DNA from: Gemmataceae bacterium
Lineage (GTDB): Bacteria > Planctomycetota > Planctomycetia > Gemmatales > Gemmataceae
Assembly (NCBI GenBank): GCA_022842245.1
Contig: JALHPZ010000024.1
Coordinates: 37,880-101,879, forward strand
Direction of reading: 5' to 3'
Length of the DNA: 64,000 bases
Below are positions 1 to 9,131 of the stretch, one piece after another. The stretch's first letter is position 1; each line of letters begins with the position of its first letter. The translations under genes were made by a program, and so were the position numbers. Below the pieces are notes generated by a model. That model was given only the letters and a program-made list of their open reading frames with translations, was not told where the DNA came from and did not search any database.

Positions 1-206
1 TGGCCGGCGCGGACACGATCGCGCTCACCCTGCCGTCGCCCGCCACGGTCGCTGACCTTCGCGCCGCCCTTGCGCATTTTCAACCGGCACTCGCCGCACT
101 GCTCGCGCGTTCCGCCCTCGCCGTCAATCACGCCTTCGCCGACGATTCCACGCCACTTTCCCCTTCCGACGAAATTGCGCTCATCCCCCCGGTCAGCGGC
201 GGCTAG
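1..206 (+). CDS. moaD: MoaD-like molybdopterin synthase small subunit (5' truncated)
   Basis: Only the last 67 codons are present; the start lies before the window, and reading begins in frame at base 3. MoaD is the ubiquitin-fold sulfur carrier of molybdopterin synthase. Its C-terminal Gly-Gly is thiocarboxylated and donates sulfur to the pterin precursor. The visible protein ends IALIPPVSGG, with the terminal GG intact, and has the typical AVNHAF and SDEIALIPPVSGG segments. The TAG stop is 10 bases before the moaE start, so the two subunits of the synthase are surely co-transcribed. The assignment rests on the tail sequence plus the moaE neighbour. Confidence 0.9.
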   Translation, partial: AGADTIALTLPSPATVADLRAALAHFQPALAALLARSALAVNHAFADDSTPLSPSDEIALIPPVSGG

Positions 207-216
207 AATCGTTTCC

Positions 217-621
217 ATGTTCCGGCTGACCCATTCCCCGATCGATTCCGCCGCGCTCACGGAATCCGTGCTTCGCCCGGGGTGTGGCGGCGTGGTCCTC
301 TTCCTCGGCACGGTCCGCGACCTCACCGGCGACGTGCGGACCGAGTTCCTCGAATACGAAGCCTACGCGCCGATGGCAGAGGCGAAGATGGCCGAGATCG
401 AAGCCGACGTGAGGGCGCGGTGGCCCGTCGGCGACATGGCGATCGTCCACCGGCTCGGCCGACTGGACATCGGCGATGTCGCCGTCGCGATCGCCGTCAG
501 TTGCCCGCACCGCGCGCAGGCGTTCGACGCCTGCCGGCACGCCATCGATCGCGTCAAGGAACTCGTTCCGATCTGGAAGAAGGAAAACGCCCCGGACGGC
601 CGCGCCGACTGGGTTCATTAA
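217..621 (+). CDS. moaE: Molybdopterin synthase catalytic subunit MoaE
   Basis: The 134-residue protein is the usual length for MoaE, the large catalytic subunit that pairs with MoaD to convert cyclic pyranopterin monophosphate into molybdopterin. Visible family motifs are GCGGVVLFLGTVRD near residue 23, LEYEAYAPMAE near residue 44, and the lysine-rich active-site segment KELVPIWKKE near the C-terminus. I chose the ATG at 217, 10 bases after the moaD stop. A longer reading upstream would overlap moaD in another frame and adds only low-complexity Pro/Ser/Arg sequence. The third pathway gene seen here, moaA, is about 45 kb away on the other strand. Confidence 0.95.
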   Translation: MFRLTHSPIDSAALTESVLRPGCGGVVLFLGTVRDLTGDVRTEFLEYEAYAPMAEAKMAEIEADVRARWPVGDMAIVHRLGRLDIGDVAVAIAVSCPHRAQAFDACRHAIDRVKELVPIWKKENAPDGRADWVH

Positions 622-640
622 CAACGCTCCGAGGAATCTC

Positions 641-1270
641 ATGGCCGTCGTTCCCTCGAATCTGCCGAAGGTTTATCTGGCCCGCCATGGCGAGACCGAA
701 TGGACCAAGACCGGCCAGCACACCGGCCGCACCGACATCCCGCTCACGCCGGACGGCGAGGAGGACGCCAAACTCATCGGCCTGCGAGTCGCCCACCTCC
801 AATTCTCGCACGTCTTCACCAGCCCGCTCCAGCGCGCCAAGCGCACCAGCGAACTTGCCGGCTTTGCCGCTCTCGTCGATCCCGACCTCATGGAATGGGA
901 CTACGGCAGCTACGAAGGGAAGAAGACCGTCGATATCCGCAAGGAGAACCCCGGCTGGCAACTCGCCAAGCATGGCGCCCCCAACGGCGAGACGATCCAG
1001 CAGGTCGCCGCCCGCGCCGACCGCGTCATCGCCAAGCTCAAGGCGCTCACCGGCAACATCCTCGTCTTCGCCCACGGGCACTACCTGCGCGTCTTCGCCG
1101 CCCGCTGGGTCGGCGCCGACCCGTCCTTCTGCCAACATCTGCTGCTCGGCACTTCCTCCATCAGCGTGCTCTACTTCGACCACGGCAAACTGGACGAACC
1201 CGCGATCATGCTCTGGAACGACGACCGCCACCTCAGCGGCGAGGGCTGCGTGATTCCCGTGAAGAAGTAA
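641..1270 (+). CDS. Histidine phosphatase family (phosphoglycerate mutase-like) protein
   Basis: The 209-residue protein carries the histidine phosphatase signature YLARHGETEW at about residues 12-21, where the His is the phospho-accepting nucleophile. A second catalytic His lies in VFAHGHYLRVF near residue 146. The MEWDYGSYEG segment resembles the WDYGxYEG motif of broad-specificity phosphatases of the CobC/GpmB type. The substrate cannot be told from sequence. The ATG at 641 lies 19 bases after the moaE stop, so it may be read with the molybdopterin genes, although no functional link is evident. The protein is cytoplasmic, with no signal peptide. Confidence 0.88.
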   Translation: MAVVPSNLPKVYLARHGETEWTKTGQHTGRTDIPLTPDGEEDAKLIGLRVAHLQFSHVFTSPLQRAKRTSELAGFAALVDPDLMEWDYGSYEGKKTVDIRKENPGWQLAKHGAPNGETIQQVAARADRVIAKLKALTGNILVFAHGHYLRVFAARWVGADPSFCQHLLLGTSSISVLYFDHGKLDEPAIMLWNDDRHLSGEGCVIPVKK

Positions 1271-1311
1271 CTCGATCTGACGAATCGGCGGCGAATCGTC
1301 GTTCTGGTCGA

Positions 1312-4300
1312 TCACTTCTCGCTTGGCGTCGGCGCCGGTTCTCGCGGAAGCGTCGCGCGGAGCGCGGTGGCTTGCGCAATGCGGTTCGTCGCGGCGTAGC
1401 GCGACGCCAGCCGGTGACCGGCGTCGAAGAGGATCCGCGGTGATGTCGGCGGGATCGCGTCCTTCATTCGCAGTAGCCCTTCGTAGCCGGCTTTCAGGAA
1501 CGGTTCCGCCTCGTCGCCCTTCGATAGACCTGCGAGCGCGGCGCCGAGCAGCGACCGTGCGTGGAATGTCGTCCACGCCTCCGATGCCAGTTTCTCCCGG
1601 ATCGCCACGCATTCCCGCAGCACCGGCTCGGCGGCCGCGAAGTCCTCCGCGTCCACGAGCACCTTGCCAACGTTCGCCAATAGGTTCGCCAGCTCCTCGG
1701 TGCCGGCGGGAACATCGGACCTCATCGCCGCGAGGTACTCCTTCGCGACGGTCGTCACGAGGCGGCGCCAGTCGTCGCGACCGTGCAGCGGGGCGAGGTC
1801 CGCGTCGGTGCCGAGCGTGCGCGCGGTTTGCGGGTTACGGAAATAGTTTGATGCCTTCAGTTCGCCCAGGACCTTCATCGCCCGATCGGCGAGTTCGACG
1901 CGGCGGAGGGAATCGTCGTCCTTCGCGCTCGCGAGGGCGAAGACGCAGGCGGCGTTGTATCGGATCGTGTTTGGCTGCAGGGGGGCGACGGGGACGCTCG
2001 CGGGCCCGGCGACGATGCGGAGGAGGCGCTCGGCTTCGGGGACGGCTTCGGGGCGGCCGGCGCGGGCGTCCTCCACCATCGCGACGCCGAAGACGTTGAC
2101 GCCGATGCGCCGCACCCACTCGAAGGCGGGGCGGTCCTTCGTGAGGGCGTCCTCGATGGTGCGGAGGGCGTGGACGGTGGCGCGGTATTCGGCGCGCGGG
2201 GCGAAGGCGCGGTCGAGCTGCGAGAGGACGCTGAGGCCTTGGATCTTCTGAATCTGGTAGGTGGCGGTGCGCGGTTGGATGGCGAGCAGGCCGTCGAGGA
2301 TGGCGATCGCCTGGCGGATGTCGGCGGCGATACGTCGTCCTTCGACGGGGTCGCGCGTCTGGATGGCCTCGACGAGGCCGAGCTGGATGGCGGACATGGC
2401 GCGGGTCTGGAGGAGTCGCTCGGCGTCGCGGGCAGTCGGTGCCGCCTTGGCGCTCAGTTCGCGGAGGATCGCGCTCGCCTCGCGGAAGTGCTTCGCCGCG
2501 AGCGGGAACTGGCCGGAGTTCATGGCGAAGGTGCCGGCCATGTTCAGCGCGAATCCCAGTTCGAAACGCGAGGTGAAGGGCGCGTCCGGTGAACCGCCGA
2601 GTTCGCGGGCAAAGTCGAGGACGGACTGGATGACTTCGGTGCCTCCGCCGCGGTTCTCCAACAGGATCAGGTACGAGCGGTAGGTGCGCGACTGAAGGAG
2701 TCGGCGCTGGTGGTCGAGGTTGGCCGGTTCGATTTTGACGGCGCGTTCGGCGAACTCGCCGGCGGCGTCGAAGGCGCGCCGGGATTCGTCGAATCGCGCC
2801 GACATGCTGGCGATGCTGCCGGCGACGATGCGCGCCTCGGCCGCACCAACCAGATACTCGACGCTCTCGGGGTTCTCGGCGAGCAGGCCGTCGAACAATT
2901 GCGTGGCCTGGCCGATGGCCTTGTCGGCCTCCGGCTGACGACCCAGCATCATGTACATTTCGCCGACGCGATGGTTGGCGCGGGCGACCTCGCGGCGCAC
3001 CAGCGGGTCGGTCGAATCGTCGCCAGCCAGCTCGGCGATCAGCCCGACCGCGTCTTCGAGGATTCGTCGGCGTTCGTCCTGCAGGTCGGGGTTGGTGGCC
3101 CACTGCGTGCCGTTGACGCGCACGGTGAGGCGGTCGACGAGGGCGATGGCGGATTCGAGACGCGCCTGCGCCTTGGCGCGGGCGGCGTCCGCCAGCTTGC
3201 GTTGCTCGGCCTCGTCCTGCCGTGCCTGCGCGGCCCGGACGTATGCCACGGACGTGCCGACAACACCGAAGCCCAGGATCGCCGCCGTCGCACCGCCGGC
3301 GACGAGCAGGATGCGGCGGCGGCGGTTGCCTTCTCGCACTTGCACGGCCGCGGTGGCGCGCTCCACCTCCGCCCGCTTCGCGCGCTCCTCCGCCTGCTGC
3401 CGGATCGCCGCCACCGCCTGCGCCACGGCCGCGCCGGTCGCAGGTCGATCGTTCGGCTCGAACGCGAGGCAACTCTTGCATAGCGCCACGACGTCCGCCT
3501 CGGCCCCGCAGGCGTCCAGCCGGGCGAAGGCGGCTTCGGTCTTGCCGCGCACGGCGTTCAGGCGCGTCGTCTCCGCCGTCGCGCCCTCGAAGGGCGGCTG
3601 GCCGGTGAGCAACACGCAGAGGACGGCACCGAGGCCGAAGACGTCGGTACGTTCGGAGATCTTGTCGATTTCGCCGGCGGCCTGTTCGGGCGGCATGAAC
3701 TGCGGCGTTCCAAGGACGCTGCCGGCCTGCGTGATGGAGCCGTCGGATTCGCGCAGCGGCCTCGGTTCGGGTCGGTGGTCGATCGTCTCGGCCGGGTTCG
3801 AAGCGTGGTTGGGTCGTTCAGGCGCGGTGCCGAGAACCTTGGCGAGGCCCCAGTCCATCACCTGCACTTCGCCGTGGTCGCCGACCATGACGTTGGCGGG
3901 CTTGAGGTCGCGGTGGACGACGCCCTGGGCGTGAGCGTAACCGACGGCCTGGCTGATGGCCTCGAAGACGCCGAGCCAGCGCGTCGGGTGCGGACCGTCG
4001 CGTTCGAGCAGTTCGGCGAGGGTGCGCCCGCGGATGAGCTTCATGGCGAGGAACGGTCTGCCTTCGTTCAGGGTGCCGACCTGGTGGACGGGCGGGATAC
4101 CGGGGTGCTGGAGGCGGGCGGTGATGCGGGCTTCTTCGAGGAAGCGCAGGGCGGTGGTGGAACCGGGGGCGTAGCGGCCGCGGAGGAACTTGAGGGCGAC
4201 TTCACGGTCGAGGGCCACGTCGCGCGCGCGGTAGACGACGCCCATGCCGCCGTGGCCGATCGCGTCGCCGAGTTCGTAGCCGGGTGGGCAGTCGGGCGCG

Positions 4301-4368
4301 TCGGCGGCGTCGGGGCGGTCGTCGCCCCCGGGGTCGGCGGCGCGGGTGGGTTCGTCGGACGTCGGCAT
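1312..4368 (-). CDS. Hanks-type Ser/Thr protein kinase with membrane segment and TPR-like C-terminus
   Basis: The 1018-residue protein has a complete N-terminal kinase domain: glycine loop GHGGMGVVYRA near residue 36, VALK lysine near 59, HRDLKPANVMV near 151, a DWG in place of DFG in VMDWGLAK, and activation-loop end GTPQFMPPEQA. A single hydrophobic segment (ILLVAGGATAAILGFGVVG) near residue 390 follows a basic run. The remaining 600 or so residues are helical and TPR-like, presumably outside the cytoplasm. This architecture is common in Planctomycetes, where such kinases are expanded. I chose the ATG at 4368; in-frame sequence upstream is Arg/Pro-rich noise. No partner phosphatase is adjacent, and the signal sensed is unknown. 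Confidence 0.92.
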   Translation of the reverse strand: MPTSDEPTRAADPGGDDRPDAADAPDCPPGYELGDAIGHGGMGVVYRARDVALDREVALKFLRGRYAPGSTTALRFLEEARITARLQHPGIPPVHQVGTLNEGRPFLAMKLIRGRTLAELLERDGPHPTRWLGVFEAISQAVGYAHAQGVVHRDLKPANVMVGDHGEVQVMDWGLAKVLGTAPERPNHASNPAETIDHRPEPRPLRESDGSITQAGSVLGTPQFMPPEQAAGEIDKISERTDVFGLGAVLCVLLTGQPPFEGATAETTRLNAVRGKTEAAFARLDACGAEADVVALCKSCLAFEPNDRPATGAAVAQAVAAIRQQAEERAKRAEVERATAAVQVREGNRRRRILLVAGGATAAILGFGVVGTSVAYVRAAQARQDEAEQRKLADAARAKAQARLESAIALVDRLTVRVNGTQWATNPDLQDERRRILEDAVGLIAELAGDDSTDPLVRREVARANHRVGEMYMMLGRQPEADKAIGQATQLFDGLLAENPESVEYLVGAAEARIVAGSIASMSARFDESRRAFDAAGEFAERAVKIEPANLDHQRRLLQSRTYRSYLILLENRGGGTEVIQSVLDFARELGGSPDAPFTSRFELGFALNMAGTFAMNSGQFPLAAKHFREASAILRELSAKAAPTARDAERLLQTRAMSAIQLGLVEAIQTRDPVEGRRIAADIRQAIAILDGLLAIQPRTATYQIQKIQGLSVLSQLDRAFAPRAEYRATVHALRTIEDALTKDRPAFEWVRRIGVNVFGVAMVEDARAGRPEAVPEAERLLRIVAGPASVPVAPLQPNTIRYNAACVFALASAKDDDSLRRVELADRAMKVLGELKASNYFRNPQTARTLGTDADLAPLHGRDDWRRLVTTVAKEYLAAMRSDVPAGTEELANLLANVGKVLVDAEDFAAAEPVLRECVAIREKLASEAWTTFHARSLLGAALAGLSKGDEAEPFLKAGYEGLLRMKDAIPPTSPRILFDAGHRLASRYAATNRIAQATALRATLPREPAPTPSEK

Positions 4369-4653
4369 GGTGGCGGTCCGGGGAGCGTTGAATACTGATT
4401 CGCCGCGCGCGGGCCGATCTTGCGCCCGTGCGCCCGCGGGGGCAGGGCGGGTTCGCGGGTCGGCGGGTATTTCCGCGCGAGGTCGCTTTCGAGGCGGCGG
4501 AAGTCGTCGCGGCCCCGAAGGGTGTCGAAGACGGGATCGAATCGCAGCCGGGTGGAATCGGCGAGTCCGGCGGCGACGGCGTGGTCGGCGTCGTCGCGCG
4601 CTGCGCCAGTGTACCAGCACCGAACCGGACCTACCAGAATCGACCGCGAACCG

Positions 4654-6063
4654 TCACCCCACGAACACGCCGCCGGAGAACGTATCGCCGAACGCGCCGG
4701 CCACCAGGATCGCGTCCGCGCCGCCGAGCGCGGCGTTCACCACGCTCGTGCCGCCGGCGATGTTGCTGGTGCCGTCGCGGATGCCCGATGTGAGCGAGGC
4801 GATATTGCTGGTGCCGTCGCGGATCGCCGACGTGCCGGCGGCGACGCGGGCGACCGCGGTGTTCACCGCGGCCGTGCCGTTGGTCAGGCTCGCGATCCCG
4901 ATGTTCAGCGCCGTCGTGAGCGTGGCAATGTTGCTGGTGCCGTCCTTGATCGAGCGCGTCCCGTCCATCACCTGTTGCCGGATGCGGTCGATCGCGAGGG
5001 CGTTCGAGGCGATGTTGCTGGTGCCGTCGCGGATCTGGTTCAAGCCCGGAGTGACGGCGTTGGTCAACCCGACGGCTTGCGCGGCGCTGGCGATCCGGCC
5101 GATCGCCTCGTTCAGCCCGGTGATGCGGCTCGTCAGGTTGCTGGTGCCGTCCCGAATCCCGGCCAGGCCGCCGAGGATGTTGCTGGTCCCGTCCGAGATG
5201 TTGCTCGTGCCGTCTTGAACGGACGGCGCCGCGCCGATCAGAATCGCGATGATGCCGCTGGACTGGCGGATCGCCGCCACCGGAACGCGACCGGTACTCG
5301 ATACCAGAACGGCATTGTCCGGCTCGATGAAATCGGGGGCGGTCACGGCTCCGTTCGACGATGCCGTCACCTGCGCCGAACCGACGCGGAGGAAGTCCGC
5401 GACGCCGACGAACGCCCCGCCGCGGTCGGCCGGATCGCCGCCGAAAAAGCTCTGGAGCACGGCGGAGGTCGTCGCGTCGAAGACCTTCACATGCGGTCCG
5501 CCGCCGGGGCCGGCACCCGCGACGATGTCCGCCCGGCCGTCGCCGCTCACGTCGCCGGCGCGAACGGCCACACCGCCCCGGAACGATTCATCGAAGGCGA
5601 AGAAGCTGCGGATCTCCGCGCCGGTCGCGCTGTCGAAGACCTTCACGTGCGGTCCGCCACCGATTCCGGCGCCGACGACCAGATCGGCGACGCCGTCGCC
5701 GCTCACGTCCCCAAGGCCGACCGACGCCCCGCCCCGGAAGGATTCATCGAAGGCGAAGAAGCTGCGGATCTCCGCGCCGGTCGCGCCGTCGAAGACCTTC
5801 ACGTGCGGACCGCCTCCGGCCCCGGCCGCCACCGCGATATCCTCCACGGCGTCCCCGGTCAGGTCGCCTGTCGAAACGAGCGCCCCGCCGGTGAAGCCGG
5901 CGAACGGCACGAGATCGAAACGCGGCGATCCGTCTTCGTTCCGCACCTGCACGCGCGACTCGATCCCGGCTCCGGCCGACACGGCGAACAGGTCGACGAC
6001 CGCCGGCACCGCGCGGCTCTCGAGTTCGGATAGCCGCGGGCGGACGGATTCGCGAGGGACCAT
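4654..6063 (-). CDS. Secreted FG-GAP/VCBS-like repeat protein with DGTSN-repeat tail
   Basis: The 469-residue protein starts with RPRLSELESRAVPAV, the LExLExRxVPA-type N-terminus seen in many exported Gemmata proteins. Residues of about 30-200 form FG-GAP-like blades: GGGPHVKVFD followed by GAEIRSFFAFDESFRGG and GDVSGDGxADxVxGAG occurs three times, with Asp-rich loops that look calcium-binding. From about residue 270 to the end there is a different repeat, with seven exact DGTSN copies and about four degenerate ones (NGTAA, AGTSA and similar), spaced irregularly by 7-40 residues. I do not recognise that tail. The ATG at 6063 is chosen because the LESR motif follows immediately. It lies 57 bases downstream of the anti-sigma gene on the same strand, so it may be part of that operon. 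Confidence 0.8.
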   Translation of the reverse strand: MVPRESVRPRLSELESRAVPAVVDLFAVSAGAGIESRVQVRNEDGSPRFDLVPFAGFTGGALVSTGDLTGDAVEDIAVAAGAGGGPHVKVFDGATGAEIRSFFAFDESFRGGASVGLGDVSGDGVADLVVGAGIGGGPHVKVFDSATGAEIRSFFAFDESFRGGVAVRAGDVSGDGRADIVAGAGPGGGPHVKVFDATTSAVLQSFFGGDPADRGGAFVGVADFLRVGSAQVTASSNGAVTAPDFIEPDNAVLVSSTGRVPVAAIRQSSGIIAILIGAAPSVQDGTSNISDGTSNILGGLAGIRDGTSNLTSRITGLNEAIGRIASAAQAVGLTNAVTPGLNQIRDGTSNIASNALAIDRIRQQVMDGTRSIKDGTSNIATLTTALNIGIASLTNGTAAVNTAVARVAAGTSAIRDGTSNIASLTSGIRDGTSNIAGGTSVVNAALGGADAILVAGAFGDTFSGGVFVG

Positions 6064-6119
6064 GGCAGACCCACGGACGAAAGGAGAAATCCGGAGACGC
6101 AACGACGGGAAAACGGTTC

Positions 6120-7097
6120 TCAGGGCAGATCCGCCGGACGGCCCAGCGAGGCGTCCAGGCGGTGCAGGCCGGCGCGGACGCGGCCGTGCTGGTTGCGGTA
6201 GATGTCGTCGTTGTTCACGGTCGCCAGAATCGAAAATCGCACGTGGCCATCGGCGAACAGAATGTTCTGCCCCTTGCCGTGCGGCGACAGCGGACCGTCC
6301 GTTGGCGACGCCGCCGAAGTCGGCAGGTCGGCGAGCAACGGCGTGAGCTCGTCGGAGATGTCCTGCACGCGACGGCGGATCCCCTGGATTTCGCCATCGA
6401 GCTGGTAGCCGAGCGTGTAGACGTAGGAAACGCGCTGGAGGTCTTCGGATCCGTCGGCGGGGCAGGCGGCACGCATGTCGGGCATGAGCTGGCAGGCGAC
6501 TTGAAGTTCGGTCACGAACGACCCGGCGTTCGGTGCGGCGGGCGTGCCGATCTTGGGGAACTGATCGTGGTGCGTGTCGGCATAGCCGCTCAGCGCTTCG
6601 TAGAGCCGGAGCATGTTGCTCTTGCAGGAGATGATCTGGCCGTCGCGACGGAGCTTCATCGAACCGGTGACGACGAGTCCGACGGTGAGGACGGCGATGG
6701 AGGCGACGATCGCAACTTCGAACCAGCGGCGCACGGGGTAGGCGGCGCGGGGGGCCGGGACGGCCGGCAGCTCTTCGAACGTGGCGTCCGCCGGACAGAC
6801 CGCGCCGTGGACCGGGTGGAAATCCGAAGCATAGGGGCATGCGGCGGATTCGGCCGGCGCTTCGCCTTCGAGCGGGAGCTTGTTCTCGACAATATGGTTG
6901 GCGACGGCGCAAAGGGCGGCGACGGCGAGGCCGGCGGGCGGTTCGCGTTCGGCATCGGCGCTGAGCACGGTGAAGAACCCGCGCAGGCGCGCGAGGTTGG
7001 CGGCCGCGTCGGGGTCGGCGGCCAGTCGCGATTCCATTTCGGCCATTTCGGCCGCAGGCAGGGCCTTCAGGGCGTATCCGACGAGTTGTTCGTCCAT
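6120..7097 (-). CDS. Membrane anti-sigma factor fused to a DUF1559-like C-terminal domain
   Basis: The 325-residue protein begins MDEQLVGYALKALPAAE, typical of anti-sigma factor N-terminal domains that bind an ECF sigma factor. A single transmembrane segment lies near residue 130 (VAIVASIAVLTVGLVVTG). After it comes CKSNMLRLYEALSGYADTH, resembling the C-N-L-K-Q-L region of DUF1559 prepilin-like proteins, and near the end NILFADGHVRF, like the H-X9-DG element of the same family. I see no zinc-binding HxxxCxxC motif in the N-terminal domain. The gene is 13 bases downstream of the sigma gene on the same strand, which fixes its probable partner. The outer domain presumably senses or assembles something at the envelope (inference). 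Confidence 0.8.
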   Translation of the reverse strand: MDEQLVGYALKALPAAEMAEMESRLAADPDAAANLARLRGFFTVLSADAEREPPAGLAVAALCAVANHIVENKLPLEGEAPAESAACPYASDFHPVHGAVCPADATFEELPAVPAPRAAYPVRRWFEVAIVASIAVLTVGLVVTGSMKLRRDGQIISCKSNMLRLYEALSGYADTHHDQFPKIGTPAAPNAGSFVTELQVACQLMPDMRAACPADGSEDLQRVSYVYTLGYQLDGEIQGIRRRVQDISDELTPLLADLPTSAASPTDGPLSPHGKGQNILFADGHVRFSILATVNNDDIYRNQHGRVRAGLHRLDASLGRPADLP

Positions 7098-7110
7098 CGT
7101 CCACCCCCGG

Positions 7111-7785
7111 TTAGGGACTCGCCGCCTTCGCGTGCCAGGCTTCGGCGAGTTTCGTCATGGCGGCGTTGAGCCGCGATTTCACGGTGCCGAGCGGAATCGC
7201 GAGGGCGTCGGCGATTTCCTGATACTTCAGCCCCTGGAAATAGGCGAGCACGATCGCCTGTCGCAGGAGGTCCGGCAGTTCGTCGACGGCAGCGCGGACC
7301 TGGGCGGCCAGTTCGGTCCCTTCGACCTGGGCGGCCGGGTCGACCTCGCGCGCGGCGAGCAACTCGAAGAGCGATCGGGGCGGGTCGCCGTCCCCTTCGC
7401 CGGTTGGGTCGACGGTGCGTTCGTGGCGCCGTTTCTGGCGGCGCAGGGCGTCGATCGCCTGGTTCGTCGCGATGGCGTAGAGCCAGGGCCGCGCCGCGCG
7501 CCCCGGTTCGTATTGCTGGATCTTCACGAACACCGCGACGAAGGTGTTCTGAAACACGTCGGCCGCCAGTTCGGCGTCGCCGAGGTAGCGGTGCAGGTAG
7601 CCGTACAGTTCGCGTTCGTAGCGGCGAACCAGGGGGCCGAGCATGTCGCGACGGCCGGCGCGGAGGCGTTCGAGCAAGGTCTCGTCCGAAACGCCATCCA
7701 GAGGGTTCTTCGCAGCGGCCACCGGATCCCTTTGAAGACCATACGCGGGGAGAATTCCGAAGGTTCGCTCCGGTTCGATTATCAT
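7111..7785 (-). CDS. ECF-family RNA polymerase sigma factor
   Basis: The 224-residue protein shows region 2 (YERELYGYLHRYLGDAELAADVFQNTFVAVF, roughly residues 55-85, then ARPWLYAIATNQAIDALRR) and region 4 (LPDLLRQAIVLAYFQGLKYQEIA followed by IPLGTVKSRLNAA), with no region 1 or 3, so it is an ECF sigma factor. The pair with the adjacent anti-sigma gene indicates control by sequestration at the membrane. The ATG at 7785 gives an N-terminal extension of about 35 residues before region 2. A later start is possible, but no better ATG exists before the conserved part. Its target promoters are unknown; autoregulation of the sigma/anti-sigma operon is likely by analogy. Confidence 0.93.
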   Translation of the reverse strand: MIIEPERTFGILPAYGLQRDPVAAAKNPLDGVSDETLLERLRAGRRDMLGPLVRRYERELYGYLHRYLGDAELAADVFQNTFVAVFVKIQQYEPGRAARPWLYAIATNQAIDALRRQKRRHERTVDPTGEGDGDPPRSLFELLAAREVDPAAQVEGTELAAQVRAAVDELPDLLRQAIVLAYFQGLKYQEIADALAIPLGTVKSRLNAAMTKLAEAWHAKAASP

Positions 7786-7904
7786 CGCGGCGCGCGGGGC
7801 GACGCGTCAAGCAAACAACCGGAGGAATTCCCCCGCCGGCTTCGCATTGCCCGGCATGGCCGGTTCGGGTAGGTTGGACCGGTTGGGTTCCAGGAGGGCG
7901 ATCC

Positions 7905-9101
7905 ATGCGTCGGACGATCCAGTTCGCGGTCCTGCTCGGCATTGTGCTTTCGACCGGCTGCCTCACGAAGCCGAAACGCCGCGCCCCCCTCGCGCTGGAC
8001 AAGCCGCTGCCGCCGCTCCCCTCCGCGCTCGAAAAAGCCCAGCCGCCGGCCCCGCCGGAGCCGGCGCCGACGATGGCGAACACGCTGCCCGATACCACCG
8101 AGTACAAGTCGGTCTCGATCCCGGCGGCCCCGCAGCCGCTCGTCGAAGCCCCCGTGACCATTCCCGTCTCGGCGACGCTGCCCGAGCCGAACGCCGCCGA
8201 GGACGAGAAGAAGCGCCTGCTGGAACGCCTCCGCGAGAAGCGCGAAAAGGAGAAGGAAGCCCCGAAGGAGAAACCGATGCTTCCCCCGGCCATCGCGCCG
8301 AAGGAAGCGCCGAAGGAGGCTCCGAAGGAGGCTCCCAAGGAAGCCACCAAGGCCGAGGTGAAGCCGATCGAATCGCCGAAAGCGAAGCCGGTCGCGAGCG
8401 ACCTCGCCGGCGCCCGTGCGCTTTACGGGCGGCTGATGGAAAAGTACCAGAAACTCAACGATTACGAGTGCGTGATGACGCGGCGCGAGGTGGTCGGCGG
8501 GAAGGAAATGCCCACGGAAGAAGTGCTGTTCCAGTTCCGCAAGAAGCCGTTCAGCGTCTACATGAAGAACCTCGGCGAGAATGGCAAAGGCCGCGAAGTG
8601 CTGTACGTGGACGGCCAGTTCGACGGCCTGATGCACGTCGTGTCGGGCCAGGGGGACGTGGCCAAGTTCCTCGTCGGCTTCAAGACGGCGTTGAAGCCGG
8701 ATAGTTCGATGGCGACCTCGAAGAGCCGGCACAAGATCACTGAGGCCGGGCCGGGGAACCACCTGGCGCGGATCGAGCGGTATCTGAAGCTGGCCGAGGC
8801 CGGGAAGACCACGGTGAAGTATCTGGGCACGGTGACCCGCAAGGACCAGCCGAACGCGGTGGAAGGGATGGAGATCGCGATTCCCGCGGGCGAGGACGCG
8901 CTATTGCCGAAGGGGGGCAAGTGGGCGCTCTACTTCGAGCCGAACCCGGCCGCGCCGAACTTCGGCAACCTGATGGTTCATCAGATGTTCGACGAGACCG
9001 GCCGCGAGGTGGAGTATTACTGCTTCACGAAGTTCCGGGTGCCGGCGAACCTGACGGACGCCGACTTCCACCCCGACCGGCTGGGCGGGAAGAAGAAGTA
9101 A
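7905..9101 (+). CDS. DUF1571-domain lipoprotein
   Basis: The 398-residue protein starts MRRTIQFAVLLGIVLSTGC, a lipoprotein signal with an LSTGC lipobox at Cys19. Residues of about 100-160 are low-complexity, rich in Lys, Glu, Pro and Ala, with repeated APKE units (KEAPKEAPKEAPKEATK). The C-terminal half begins LYGRLMEKYQKLNDYECVMTRRE and has the DUF1571 look of planctomycete envelope proteins, whose function is not established. The ATG at 7905 has a good AGGAGGG ribosome-binding site about 8 bases upstream. It is divergent from the sigma factor gene with about 120 bases between. The protein is probably anchored to a membrane with a charged spacer and a folded outer domain. Confidence 0.85.
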   Translation: MRRTIQFAVLLGIVLSTGCLTKPKRRAPLALDKPLPPLPSALEKAQPPAPPEPAPTMANTLPDTTEYKSVSIPAAPQPLVEAPVTIPVSATLPEPNAAEDEKKRLLERLREKREKEKEAPKEKPMLPPAIAPKEAPKEAPKEAPKEATKAEVKPIESPKAKPVASDLAGARALYGRLMEKYQKLNDYECVMTRREVVGGKEMPTEEVLFQFRKKPFSVYMKNLGENGKGREVLYVDGQFDGLMHVVSGQGDVAKFLVGFKTALKPDSSMATSKSRHKITEAGPGNHLARIERYLKLAEAGKTTVKYLGTVTRKDQPNAVEGMEIAIPAGEDALLPKGGKWALYFEPNPAAPNFGNLMVHQMFDETGREVEYYCFTKFRVPANLTDADFHPDRLGGKKK

Positions 9102-9131
9102 GTCATCGTAGCTCCGATCAGAAGAGGGCGC

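Noticed and set aside
4700..5240. Regular GATGTTGCTGGTGCCGTC repeats that looked CRISPR- or array-like
   Set aside because: They are in frame and encode the DGTSN repeat of the minus-strand protein; spacers are not of constant length and no cas genes exist.
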